From Cytophagia bacterium (lineage in GTDB: Bacteria > Bacteroidota > Bacteroidia > UBA7662): 13,230 nt of DNA. Shown here piece after piece: positions 6,520 through 13,230 of the stretch. How positions within the stretch are numbered: the first letter of the stretch is position 1; each line of letters opens with the position of its first letter. The stretch lies in assembly GCA_009926405.1 (NCBI GenBank), contig RFOZ01000041.1:1-13230 (forward strand). Direction: 5' to 3'. The translations under genes and the position numbers were made by a program. A model generated the notes under the pieces. It was not told the origin of the DNA, made no database searches, and worked only from the letters and a program-made list of their open reading frames with translations.

Positions 6520-7332
6520 ATGGAAAACGGTAAAATCATCGCCGTCGCCAACCAAAAAGGGGGCGTTGGCAAGACCACGACGGCCATCAACCTGGCTTCG
6601 GCCTTGGCGATCCTCGAATACCGGGTTCTGCTCATCGACGCCGATCCCCAAGCCAACGCCACATCGGGTTTGGGCATCGACCCCAAAACCGTCAAGGCCG
6701 GCCTTTACGAATGCTTGGTCAACGACCTCAGCATACCCGATACCTGCATACCCACCCAGGCCGAACGATTGAGCATTTTGCCTTCTTCGATTGACTTGGT
6801 CGGTGCCGAAATCGAAATGATTAACCGACCCCAGCGGGAACGCATTTTGGAACATGCCCTGGAAGGAATTTTGGAGCGCTACGATTTTGTCATTATCGAT
6901 TGCTCTCCATCGCTCGGATTAATTACCGTCAATGCCTTGACCGCAGCGCATTCGGTTATTGTTCCGGTGCAATGCGAGTATTTTGCCCTCGAAGGTTTGG
7001 GCAAATTGTTAAACACCATCAAGATTGTCCAAAGTCGATTCAACCCTCGTTTGAGTGTCGAAGGAATTTTGCTAACCATGTACGATGGTCGGTTGAGGCT
7101 TTCCAACCAGGTGGCCGAAGATGTTCGTAACAACCTGGGGCATATGACCTTCGAAACTATAATTCACCGCAACACCCGGCTTAGCGAAGCCCCTAGTTTT
7201 GGGGTTTCGGTTATCCATCACGATGCGGCCAGCAAAGGAGCGACCAATTACCTCCACCTGGCCCGTGAAATCCTCCAAAAAAACAATTTCACCCAAATAG
7301 CCCACGAAGACCGTTACCTGGACGAAGAATAA
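6520..7332 (+). CDS. parA: Chromosome-partition ATPase ParA (Soj)
   Basis: A 270-residue cytosolic P-loop ATPase of the chromosomal ParA/Soj/MinD group. The deviant Walker A motif KGGVGKTT is at 13-20 with signature Lys13 and catalytic Lys18; the A' motif LLIDADPQAN (37-46) holds Asp40; Walker B is FVIIDCSPSLG (123-133). VPVQCEYFALEGL (149-161) and LTMYDGRLRLSNQV (185-198) are typical of Soj, the second including basic residues used for nonspecific DNA binding. It has no N-terminal helix-turn-helix, so it is the chromosomal rather than the P1-plasmid type. ATP-bound dimers coat the nucleoid and are released by ParB, which moves the replication origin. parB follows after 2 bp, and DUF5683 and dapB continue the operon. 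No parS-like site is visible in the window. Confidence 0.97.
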   Translation: MENGKIIAVANQKGGVGKTTTAINLASALAILEYRVLLIDADPQANATSGLGIDPKTVKAGLYECLVNDLSIPDTCIPTQAERLSILPSSIDLVGAEIEMINRPQRERILEHALEGILERYDFVIIDCSPSLGLITVNALTAAHSVIVPVQCEYFALEGLGKLLNTIKIVQSRFNPRLSVEGILLTMYDGRLRLSNQVAEDVRNNLGHMTFETIIHRNTRLSEAPSFGVSVIHHDAASKGATNYLHLAREILQKNNFTQIAHEDRYLDEE

Positions 7333-7334
7333 TC

Positions 7335-8225
7335 ATGGCTGCAAACCCCAAAAAATCGGCCCTGGGCCGTGGTCTTAGCGTCCTCCTATCGCCTCAAGAC
7401 CAAGATATTCTCCAGACAGCCGTTCAGGAGGGCTTGGTTTCGGTGGATTTAATCGACATCAACCCCTTTCAGCCCCGGGATCAGTTTGATCCGGAGGCTT
7501 TGGAACAACTGCGTGCGTCGATCGAGCAATTGGGAATTATTCAGCCGCTCACGCTGCGTCGAAACGGCTCTCGTTACCAGTTGATATCGGGAGAACGCCG
7601 ACTCCGTGCAGCCCGTTTGCTGGGCAAAAAAGACGTACCTGCCTACATCATCGATACCACCAAGCAAGGCATGATCGAAATGGCCTTGGTCGAAAACCTC
7701 CAGCGCAAAGATCTGAACCCCATCGAAATTGGTTTGGGCCTGCTGCGTCTGCAAGAAGAATGCAGTCTGAACCAAGACCAAGTGGCTCAGCGGGTTGGGA
7801 TGTCGCGGGTCAATGTATCCCACTACACTCGTTTGGTCAAATTACCCCCGGAGATACAGGCAGCTTTGCGTGCCGGACATCTTGAGATGGGGCACGGCAA
7901 AGTCTTGGCGGGTATGGTTCGTGTGGAACATCAATTGGAGGCCATGAAGCGCTGCATCGAAGGTGCTTGGAGTGTAAGAGCCCTCGAAACCTATACCAAA
8001 TCCCTGGAAACGGTTACCGGCCCCAAGTCCCATCGCACGGCTGCCCAATCATCCATGCCCACCCAAGGGGCCGCTTACCAGTCGGTTCAGAATCAATTGG
8101 TTCGTCACTTTGAAAGCCCGGTCCGAATGCAGGTCGGTTCCTCGGGGAAGGGAGAAATACGCATTCCCTTTTCGGATACCAACGATCTCAATCGACTTTT
8201 GGATTTGATTTTTGAACGAGATTAA
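7335..8225 (+). CDS. parB: Chromosome-partition protein ParB (Spo0J), CTP-dependent parS clamp
   Basis: A 296-residue protein with the usual ParB plan. The N-terminal KSALGRGLSVLL (7-18) is the ParA-stimulating end. INPFQPR (42-48) begins the CTP-binding/ParB-Srx domain, with LISGERRLRAARL (83-95) including the GERR motif and ENLQRKDLNPIE (120-131) as the third CTP-pocket motif. A helix-turn-helix lies at about 145-170 (LNQDQVAQRVGMSRVNVSHY) for parS recognition. The C-terminal dimerisation domain ends in NDLNRLLDLIF. In the family, parS binding and CTP close the dimer into a sliding clamp that loads SMC and activates ParA. All motif residues look intact. The gene is 2 bp after parA and 9 bp before the DUF5683 gene. 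Confidence 0.97.
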   Translation: MAANPKKSALGRGLSVLLSPQDQDILQTAVQEGLVSVDLIDINPFQPRDQFDPEALEQLRASIEQLGIIQPLTLRRNGSRYQLISGERRLRAARLLGKKDVPAYIIDTTKQGMIEMALVENLQRKDLNPIEIGLGLLRLQEECSLNQDQVAQRVGMSRVNVSHYTRLVKLPPEIQAALRAGHLEMGHGKVLAGMVRVEHQLEAMKRCIEGAWSVRALETYTKSLETVTGPKSHRTAAQSSMPTQGAAYQSVQNQLVRHFESPVRMQVGSSGKGEIRIPFSDTNDLNRLLDLIFERD

Positions 8226-8234
8226 GTTCCAGGG

Positions 8235-8780
8235 ATGGGGTCCGGTCTTTTACGAATGCATTGGTTAACCCTGCTGGTTTGGACTTTCCTTGGCCTTCTA
8301 TCGACACCCAAAGCCTCGGCCCAGGATTCATTGCCTGCCCTGCCTGATCCGGGACGCGTTACCCTTCGGGCTGCCTTGGTACCGGGTTGGGGTCAATGGA
8401 CCAACCGGGCCTATTGGAAGATTCCCGTGGTTTGGGGCGGACTGGCCTTCATGGTTTATCAAACCTCCAACACCTCGGATTTATACTTGAAATACCGGGA
8501 TGCCTACCGTTGGAGGACCGACAACGATCCCAACACGGTGGATCCGTACATCAACACCGATACCGAAGCCTCGCTGGTCCAAAAAAGAGATTTGTTACGG
8601 AGAAGTCGGGATGCCTACTTTTTGCTAACCCTGGCCACGTACGGTCTCCAAATTTTGGATGCCCATGTGGATGCCCATCTAAAGGCTTTTGAGCGGATGG
8701 ATTTCACCGTCAATCCCGTTCGTCCTGATCTCCACGGTAGAACCGGTGGGGCTACCTTGACCTGGACCTATCGGTTTTGA
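8235..8780 (+). CDS. DUF5683 membrane protein of the parAB-dapB operon
   Basis: A 181-residue protein with an N-terminal signal peptide (MHWLTLLVWTFLGLLSTPKASA, cleavage probably near ASA-QD). The mature part has the DUF5683 signature AALVPGWGQWTNRAYWKIPV followed by a hydrophobic segment VVWGGLAFMVYQ, then a YLKYRDAYRWR region, a second hydrophobic segment around LLTLATYGLQILDAHVDAHL, and a beta-rich end with terminal Phe (TLTWTYRF) as in outer-membrane-linked proteins. The domain is common in Bacteroidota in just this position, between parB and dapB; its function is unknown. ATG at 8256 is an alternative start that puts the hydrophobic stretch nearer the N-terminus. The stop codon lies 38 bp before the preferred dapB ATG. 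Confidence 0.88.
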   Translation: MGSGLLRMHWLTLLVWTFLGLLSTPKASAQDSLPALPDPGRVTLRAALVPGWGQWTNRAYWKIPVVWGGLAFMVYQTSNTSDLYLKYRDAYRWRTDNDPNTVDPYINTDTEASLVQKRDLLRRSRDAYFLLTLATYGLQILDAHVDAHLKAFERMDFTVNPVRPDLHGRTGGATLTWTYRF

Positions 8781-8818
8781 AAAGAAAACATGGAACCGAT
8801 GCTTTTAATTTTCAACCA

Positions 8819-9577
8819 ATGAATCTATTGTTTTTGGGGCACGGCAAATTAGCCAAAGCCATCGCTCAAGAGGCAGAGGATCGCGGTCATGGCATCGTCG
8901 CCTTTTTCGATTCCCATAGGCAGCTGGCAACCGAAGATTTGAACGAGGGAGTGGATTTGGTGGTCGAAACAGCCTTGGCGGACGGTCTTGTTGAACGGGC
9001 TACCTGTGTTTTGGAATCTGGAAAACCCCTGTTAATCGGCACAACCGGATGGTACAGCCGGATGAACGAAGTCCAAGAAATTTGTTCCCGTAACAACGGG
9101 TCTGTTTTGTGGGCTTCAAATTTTGCACCCGGTGTTCAGGTATTTCGTTCCTTGGCGGTCGAGGCCACCAAGCGTTTGTCGACCTTACCCGGATTTCGGG
9201 TCGAGCTTCACGAATCCCATCATCTCCAAAAAAAAGACCAACCCAGCGGTACCGCTGTACACACCGCCATGGATCTCCTGGAGGTTCGACCCGATTGGTC
9301 CGGCTGGATCCAAGGTGAATCGTTGGTATCAGCTGGGAAGGAGTTCCAAGGCCCCCAAACGGAATTGCCCATCTTTAGTCACCGTACAGAAAACGAAGTG
9401 GGTACCCATACCCTCCGCTTGATGGGACCCTTTGAATCCCTTGAATGGACCCACCGTGCCTTGGACCGTCAGGCTTTTGGGTGGGGGGCCGTATCGGCAG
9501 CCGAATGGCTCTTGGGTCGGCCCGGTTGGTATTCCATCGATGATTTCTACCGGGATTGGTGGGCCTTAGCCAAATAA
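8819..9577 (+). CDS. dapB: 4-hydroxy-tetrahydrodipicolinate reductase DapB
   Basis: A 252-residue cytosolic enzyme that reduces 4-hydroxy-tetrahydrodipicolinate with NAD(P)H in the diaminopimelate/lysine pathway. The nucleotide-binding loop LFLGHGKLAKAIA is at 4-16, LIGTTGW at 72-78, ASNFAPGVQVF at 99-109, and the active-site block ESHHLQKKDQPSGTA at 132-146, with the family's catalytic His (134) and Lys (138) and the PSGTA substrate loop. The start is set at ATG 8819, because it places the Rossmann strand at the N-terminus as in relatives. The frame is also open from a TTG at 8777, which would add 14 residues and overlap DUF5683. In many Bacteroidota a signal peptidase gene follows dapB; here ruvB lies convergent and overlaps its end by 12 bp. 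Confidence 0.95.
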   Translation: MNLLFLGHGKLAKAIAQEAEDRGHGIVAFFDSHRQLATEDLNEGVDLVVETALADGLVERATCVLESGKPLLIGTTGWYSRMNEVQEICSRNNGSVLWASNFAPGVQVFRSLAVEATKRLSTLPGFRVELHESHHLQKKDQPSGTAVHTAMDLLEVRPDWSGWIQGESLVSAGKEFQGPQTELPIFSHRTENEVGTHTLRLMGPFESLEWTHRALDRQAFGWGAVSAAEWLLGRPGWYSIDDFYRDWWALAK

Positions 9578-10597
9578 ACCGGCGCTTGGACCGGCCGGTG
9601 GAACCACCCCCAAATGCCGGTAGGCTCTTTCGGTCAGTTCACGGCCACGCGGGGTCCGTTTGAGGTAACCCTCTTGGATCAAAAAGGGCTCGTAAACTTC
9701 TTCGATAGTACCGGCTTCTTCGCCCACCGCCGTTGCCACGGTGTTGAGCCCGACCGGTCCTCCCGAAAATTTGTAATAAAGCGTCGAAAGAATTCGGTTG
9801 TCCATTTCATCCAAACCCTTATGATCCACCTGCAGGGCATCCAAGGCCATGATGGCGATTTCTTGATCAATGATACCCCGGCCTTTGACCTGCGCAAAGT
9901 CCCTGGTTCTTCGTAACAACGCATTGGCAATACGCGGAGTTCCCCGGCTACGACGAGCTAATTCCTCGGAGCCACCGGTATCGATGGGAACCCCAAGAAT
10001 CCCGGATGAACGGTTGATGATGCGGCTTAGCAATTCCGCATCGTAGTATTCCAAACGGGCATTGATTCCAAAACGGGCGCGCAGTGGTGCGGTCAACAAA
10101 CCGGAACGGGTGGTGGCCCCAATCAACGTAAAAGGTTGCAAGGCAATTTGGACCGAACGTGCATTGGGACCGCTGTCGATCATAATATCAATTCGAAAAT
10201 CCTCCATGGCCGAATAGAGGTATTCCTCCACCACGGAACTTAGCCGATGAATTTCATCAATAAAGAGGACATCCCCCTCTTGCAATCCGGTCAGCAATCC
10301 GGCTAAATCCCCGGGTTTTTCGAGGACCGGTCCGCTGGTCATTTTGATTTGGGCCTTCATTTCGTTGGCGATCAAATGCGCCAAGGTGGTTTTGCCCAGA
10401 CCCGGAGGACCGTGCAACAAAACATGATCCAGGGCCTCGCCCCGTCCCAAGGCAGCGGCCACAAAGACACGAAGGTTCTCCATGACTTTGGTTTGCCCTG
10501 TAAAATCCTCAAAAGTTCGGGGCCTCAAAACCAGTTCCTGGTCTTGTTCCGGATGCCCATCGGGGAGGGCGTCGGCTTCGAGGTGGGGATTGCGCAT
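9566..10597 (-). CDS. ruvB: Holliday-junction branch-migration ATPase RuvB
   Basis: A 343-residue AAA+ motor of normal length for RuvB. Walker A GPPGLGKTT is at 63-71, Walker B LFIDEIHRL at 111-119, sensor 1 and following loop GATTRSGLLTAPLRARFG at 160-177 with the arginine-finger region in PLRARFG, and sensor 2 in RGTPRIAN. The C-terminal winged helix (VGLNTVATAVGEEAGTIEE to GYLKRTPRGRELT) is complete. It drives RuvA-bound Holliday junctions during recombination and fork repair. ruvA and ruvC are not adjacent, which is common in Bacteroidota. The 3' end overlaps dapB tail to tail. The gene diverges from the glycosyltransferase gene with only 37 bp between starts. Confidence 0.98.
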   Translation of the reverse strand: MRNPHLEADALPDGHPEQDQELVLRPRTFEDFTGQTKVMENLRVFVAAALGRGEALDHVLLHGPPGLGKTTLAHLIANEMKAQIKMTSGPVLEKPGDLAGLLTGLQEGDVLFIDEIHRLSSVVEEYLYSAMEDFRIDIMIDSGPNARSVQIALQPFTLIGATTRSGLLTAPLRARFGINARLEYYDAELLSRIINRSSGILGVPIDTGGSEELARRSRGTPRIANALLRRTRDFAQVKGRGIIDQEIAIMALDALQVDHKGLDEMDNRILSTLYYKFSGGPVGLNTVATAVGEEAGTIEEVYEPFLIQEGYLKRTPRGRELTERAYRHLGVVPPAGPSAGLFG

Positions 10598-10601
10598 GCT
10601 C

Positions 10602-10609
10602 CAAAATTA
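10602..10609 (-). promoter_or_regulatory. Perfect TAnnTTTG box abutting the ruvB start
   Basis: On the ruvB strand TAATTTTG ends 4 bp before the ATG at 10597. It fits the Bacteroidota -7 consensus exactly, but no -33 TTTG is visible at the expected distance. If used, transcription would begin at or within the first codons, giving a leaderless mRNA or a later start. Confidence 0.25.
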
Positions 10610-10634
10610 AGGCGATGGCCGTATTTTGTGGGCT

Positions 10635-11384
10635 ATGGCATCGGATGCGTTGGTAATTGTTCCCACTTACAACGAAAAGGAGAATATCACGGCCTTTTTA
10701 ACCAAGGTTTTGGCCCTTCCGTACCCGTTGGAAATTCTGGTCGTGGACGATGGTTCCCCGGATGGCACCCAGGACTTGGTGCGGCAAATCATGGAACAGC
10801 ATCCCGAAAGAGTTCATTTGCTACCCCGTTCCGGCAAAATGGGGTTGGGTACGGCCTACATTGCCGGCTTCCGCTGGGGACTCTCCCGATCTTACCAGTA
10901 TTTTTTTGAAATTGATGCTGATTTTTCGCATAACCCCGATGACCTCCTTCGACTCCTGGCCGCTTGCCGTGAAAAGCCCAGCGATTTGGCCATCGGTTCT
11001 CGCTATGTGACCGGGGTGAATGTGGTCAATTGGCCGATGAGTCGGGTTATGATGTCCTACTTTGCTTCTCGTTATGTACAGTTTATCACAGGCCTACCGG
11101 TGCACGATGCGACGGCCGGTTTCAAATGTTACCATCGCCGCGTTTTGGAAACCATCAACCTTAACAAAATTCGATTTATTGGCTACGCCTTCCAGATTGA
11201 AATGAAATTCAAGGCCTGGAAAGCAGGCTTCCAAATCACCGAAGTCCCCATCATTTTTACGGACCGCACCCTGGGTCAAAGCAAGATTTCCAAAGGCATT
11301 ATCAAAGAAGCCGTTTGGGGTGTTTTGATGTTACGGTGGAACGCGTTTTGGGGAATGCGTGGGGCTTTTAATTCCAAACCATGA
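10635..11384 (+). CDS. Polyprenol-phosphate mannose synthase-like GT2 glycosyltransferase
   Basis: A 249-residue GT-A glycosyltransferase of family 2, close to dolichol/polyprenol-phosphate mannosyltransferases. ALVIVPTYNEKENI begins the Rossmann part, LVVDDGSPDGT (35-45) is the nucleotide-binding DDGSxDGT block, EIDADFSHNP (92-101) carries the metal-binding DxD (Asp94, Asp96), GSRYVTG (121-127) and DATAGFKCY (158-166) are the acceptor-side motifs. There is no C-terminal membrane domain, so it is the soluble, membrane-associated type. It likely moves a sugar from an NDP donor to a polyprenyl phosphate for envelope or protein glycosylation; sugar and lipid are inference. The ATG at 10635 is preferred over a TTG at 10626. 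The stop overlaps the kdsA start as ATGA, indicating coupled translation. Confidence 0.92.
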   Translation: MASDALVIVPTYNEKENITAFLTKVLALPYPLEILVVDDGSPDGTQDLVRQIMEQHPERVHLLPRSGKMGLGTAYIAGFRWGLSRSYQYFFEIDADFSHNPDDLLRLLAACREKPSDLAIGSRYVTGVNVVNWPMSRVMMSYFASRYVQFITGLPVHDATAGFKCYHRRVLETINLNKIRFIGYAFQIEMKFKAWKAGFQITEVPIIFTDRTLGQSKISKGIIKEAVWGVLMLRWNAFWGMRGAFNSKP

Positions 11385-12199
11385 ACCTGGATAACTTGCT
11401 GGAGGCCATGCCTTCTCAACCTTTGTTTTTGATTGCTGGACCCTGTGTTGTCGAATCCAAAGACCTTTGCATGGAAGTGGCCGAAACAGTCCTCCACCTA
11501 TGCAAGGAGCGGGGCATTCCGTATGTCTTCAAAGCCTCTTACCGCAAGGCCAACCGATCCTCGGCCGCTTCGTTTACGGGTATTGGCGATGATCAAGCCT
11601 TGTCCGTTTTGGCGGAGGTACGTTCCACCTACGCGGTCCCGGTTTTAACCGATATTCACAACGAAGCCGAGGCCCAAAAAGCCGCCGCATCGGTGGATGT
11701 TTTGCAGATACCGGCCTTTTTGGCTCGTCAAAGTGATTTGTTACAGGCAGCTGCCCGAACCGGACGTTGGGTCAACATCAAAAAAGGTCAGTTCATGTCG
11801 CCTTCATCCATGAAATTCGCTGCCGACAAAGTTTCCCAAGAAGGAAACCAGCGGATTTGGTTAACCGAGCGCGGATCGCAATTTGGTTACCACGACTTGG
11901 TGGTGGATTTTCGTTCGGTACCCATCATGCAAGGACTGGGTTATCCGGTGGTGGTGGACATTACCCATTCCCTTCAAAGGCCCAACCAAGAAAGCGGTGT
12001 AACATCCGGCACCCCTGAGTTTATTGAAACCATGGGACGCGCGGCCGTAGCTGCAGGGTCCCGAGGTATTTTTTTGGAGACCCATCCCCAACCATCCCAG
12101 GCCAAATCGGACGGGGCCAACATGTTGCCTTTGAATAAGTTAGAAGGACTATTGGACCGTTTAGCGGCCATTGCGCGCGTTGTGCATACCTGGTCTTAG
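11381..12199 (+). CDS. kdsA: 3-deoxy-8-phosphooctulonate synthase KdsA, metal-dependent type
   Basis: A 272-residue TIM-barrel enzyme joining phosphoenolpyruvate and arabinose 5-phosphate to KDO 8-phosphate, the lipid A core sugar precursor. IAGPCVVES (18-26), KASYRKANRSS (51-61), LTDIH (89-93), QIPAFLARQ (109-117), NIKKGQFMSP (132-141), DITHSLQRP (193-201) and KSDGANMLPL (242-251) are all family blocks. Cys22 in AGPC, with His196, Glu233 and Asp244, matches the metal site of the metal-dependent class; the metal-free class has Asn instead of Cys. The KANRSS motif separates it from DAHP synthases. It overlaps the preceding glycosyltransferase gene by 4 bp, which fits a shared envelope-sugar operon. 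A KDO-containing lipopolysaccharide is implied. Confidence 0.96.
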   Translation: MNLDNLLEAMPSQPLFLIAGPCVVESKDLCMEVAETVLHLCKERGIPYVFKASYRKANRSSAASFTGIGDDQALSVLAEVRSTYAVPVLTDIHNEAEAQKAAASVDVLQIPAFLARQSDLLQAAARTGRWVNIKKGQFMSPSSMKFAADKVSQEGNQRIWLTERGSQFGYHDLVVDFRSVPIMQGLGYPVVVDITHSLQRPNQESGVTSGTPEFIETMGRAAVAAGSRGIFLETHPQPSQAKSDGANMLPLNKLEGLLDRLAAIARVVHTWS

Positions 12200-12222
12200 G
12201 GTGTATCTCAGGCAAGAACGGA

Positions 12223-13230
12223 CTAAGGAAGGATGCTAATTTGGGTTCGGCGGTCCTTGGCTCTGGATTCAGGCAGTTCATCGGTCGATAGGGGTCTCGT
12301 TGCACCGTACCCAATCGCTACCAATCGACGCGGGTCACAGCCCTGAAGGATGAGCCAGTTGCGAATGTATTGAGCCCTGCGATTGGATAAATCGAGGTTG
12401 TGTTGGGGCGAACCGGTGGCATCCGTATGGCCTTGGACTTCGATTCGGATTTCGGGATTGCGATTTAACCATTGCAAAAGACTTTGGAGAGCAGGTTCCG
12501 ACTCCGCCAAGGGTTGATCCTGATCCACCCCAAAGTAAAGGTGGTTGAGAACCCATTCGGTGGGGTTTTGGGGTACGGGAGTGGCGAAGGTATCGGGTGG
12601 ACTGAGGCGGGGTTGGGAGGCCGTATCCAGTTCAACGCGCATGAAGCGGATGCCTTGTTCGGTATCCCGACTAAACCAAGCAAAGCGGCCGTCCGGTTCC
12701 AAGACCATACCCATTTCGTCCCGATGGGTATTGAGCGGTGTACCCAGGTTGGTGGGTGGTAACCATCGGGCGGATTCAGAAGTAGCGACATCCCGACGGC
12801 TGCGGTACAAATCCAATTGCCCCATACCTGCGAGGCCCGATGATGCAAAATACAAATCCATGCCGTTGGGGTGGAGGTAGGGACTGTTCTCGCTATACGG
12901 GGTGTTAATGGTGCTATCCAGCGGAACAGGTTCCGACCACCGCAAGCGATCGGGGTCCATATGGGACCAATTCCACCAATACATTTTCACCGGAACCCCT
13001 GCGCTATCCAGCGGCCATCCGCTGGAATCCAATCGGGCTTGACTCATCCATAAATCGCTACCCCCTAGACTGCCTCGGCGGTTGCTTGCAAAATACAAAG
13101 TCAAACCATCACTGCTCAGGGTAGGGTGGGCATCCCAACCGGAAGAATTAACAAAAGGTCCCGCCGAATAAACACGACCCCAACGCCCGTCTTCTTTCCA
13201 CACATAATACAGGTCACAGGAGCCCTGCCC
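12223..13230 (-). CDS. PD40 beta-propeller/OmpA-domain envelope protein, N-terminus beyond window
   Basis: The frame stays open to the right edge (last codons read GQGSCDLYYVW), so the GTG at 13201-13203 is internal and the N-terminus is missing. The 335 residues present hold TolB-like PD40 propeller blades, visible as HPTLSSDGLTLYFASNRRG with GGSDLWMS, and SPYLHPNGMDLYFASSGLAG with QLDLYRS, plus a third weaker EMGMVLEPDGRFAWFS. The C-terminus, from about 12560 down, is an OmpA/MotB-type peptidoglycan-binding domain: EIRIEVQGHTDATGSPQHN, LSNRRAQYIRNWL and IGYGATRPLSTDELPESRAKDRR, with the Asp and Arg that contact diaminopimelate in this fold. In Bacteroidota such proteins tie the outer membrane to peptidoglycan, and some are gliding or type 9 secretion accessories; which one cannot be told. 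It converges on kdsA with 23 bp between stops and no clear terminator. Confidence 0.92.
   Translation of the reverse strand, partial: GQGSCDLYYVWKEDGRWGRVYSAGPFVNSSGWDAHPTLSSDGLTLYFASNRRGSLGGSDLWMSQARLDSSGWPLDSAGVPVKMYWWNWSHMDPDRLRWSEPVPLDSTINTPYSENSPYLHPNGMDLYFASSGLAGMGQLDLYRSRRDVATSESARWLPPTNLGTPLNTHRDEMGMVLEPDGRFAWFSRDTEQGIRFMRVELDTASQPRLSPPDTFATPVPQNPTEWVLNHLYFGVDQDQPLAESEPALQSLLQWLNRNPEIRIEVQGHTDATGSPQHNLDLSNRRAQYIRNWLILQGCDPRRLVAIGYGATRPLSTDELPESRAKDRRTQISILP

Noticed and set aside
8777..8818. TTG start extending dapB by 14 residues
   Set aside because: The extension is not part of the Rossmann fold and would overlap the DUF5683 stop; ATG 8819 fits the family N-terminus.

Overview
This window looks like the chromosome of a moderately GC-rich Bacteroidota. 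The evidence is a parA-parB-DUF5683-dapB operon, a PD40/OmpA envelope protein, KDO synthesis (outer-membrane lipopolysaccharide), no clear Shine-Dalgarno sequences, and AT-rich promoter boxes resembling the Bacteroidota TAnnTTTG type. The species cannot be fixed from sequence alone.

Layout. 1-948 (+) is the 3' part of a BaiN/YhiN-type flavoprotein gene. 1054-2616 (-) is a markedly AT-rich Fic-domain AMP-transferase gene with its own inhibitory helix. Five copies of a TGCGCCYA-type motif sit over its promoter and start codon. 2617-3421 is a gene-poor accessory stretch. It holds two tandem copies of a 176-bp unit (hairpin, long covarying stem, intrinsic terminator, last 15 nt of a tRNA plus its discriminator base), a tRNA-Ser(UGA) whose 5' acceptor strand does not pair, a leftward terminator, and four degenerate 21-bp repeats. 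3422-6456 (-) is a pair of overlapping genes: an orphan family-5 solute-binding lipoprotein followed by a MATE exporter. 6520-9577 (+) is parA, parB, a DUF5683 membrane protein and dapB in close succession. ruvB (9566-10597, -) converges on dapB with a 12-bp overlap of coding ends. Divergent from ruvB, 10635-12199 (+) holds a dolichol-phosphate-mannose-synthase-like glycosyltransferase overlapping a metal-type kdsA by 4 bp. 12223-13230 (-) is the C-terminal part of a PD40-propeller/OmpA-domain protein that runs off the window.

How they work together. Most genes are core: chromosome partition (ParA/ParB), lysine and peptidoglycan precursor synthesis (DapB), Holliday-junction migration (RuvB), and envelope sugars and anchoring (glycosyltransferase, KdsA, OmpA protein). 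The accessory part is the Fic gene and the structured repeats beside the tRNA-Ser. No complete new defence or mobile system is evident. The points most worth following are the Fic operator-like array, the 176-bp covarying tRNA-terminator repeat and the broken tRNA acceptor stem.
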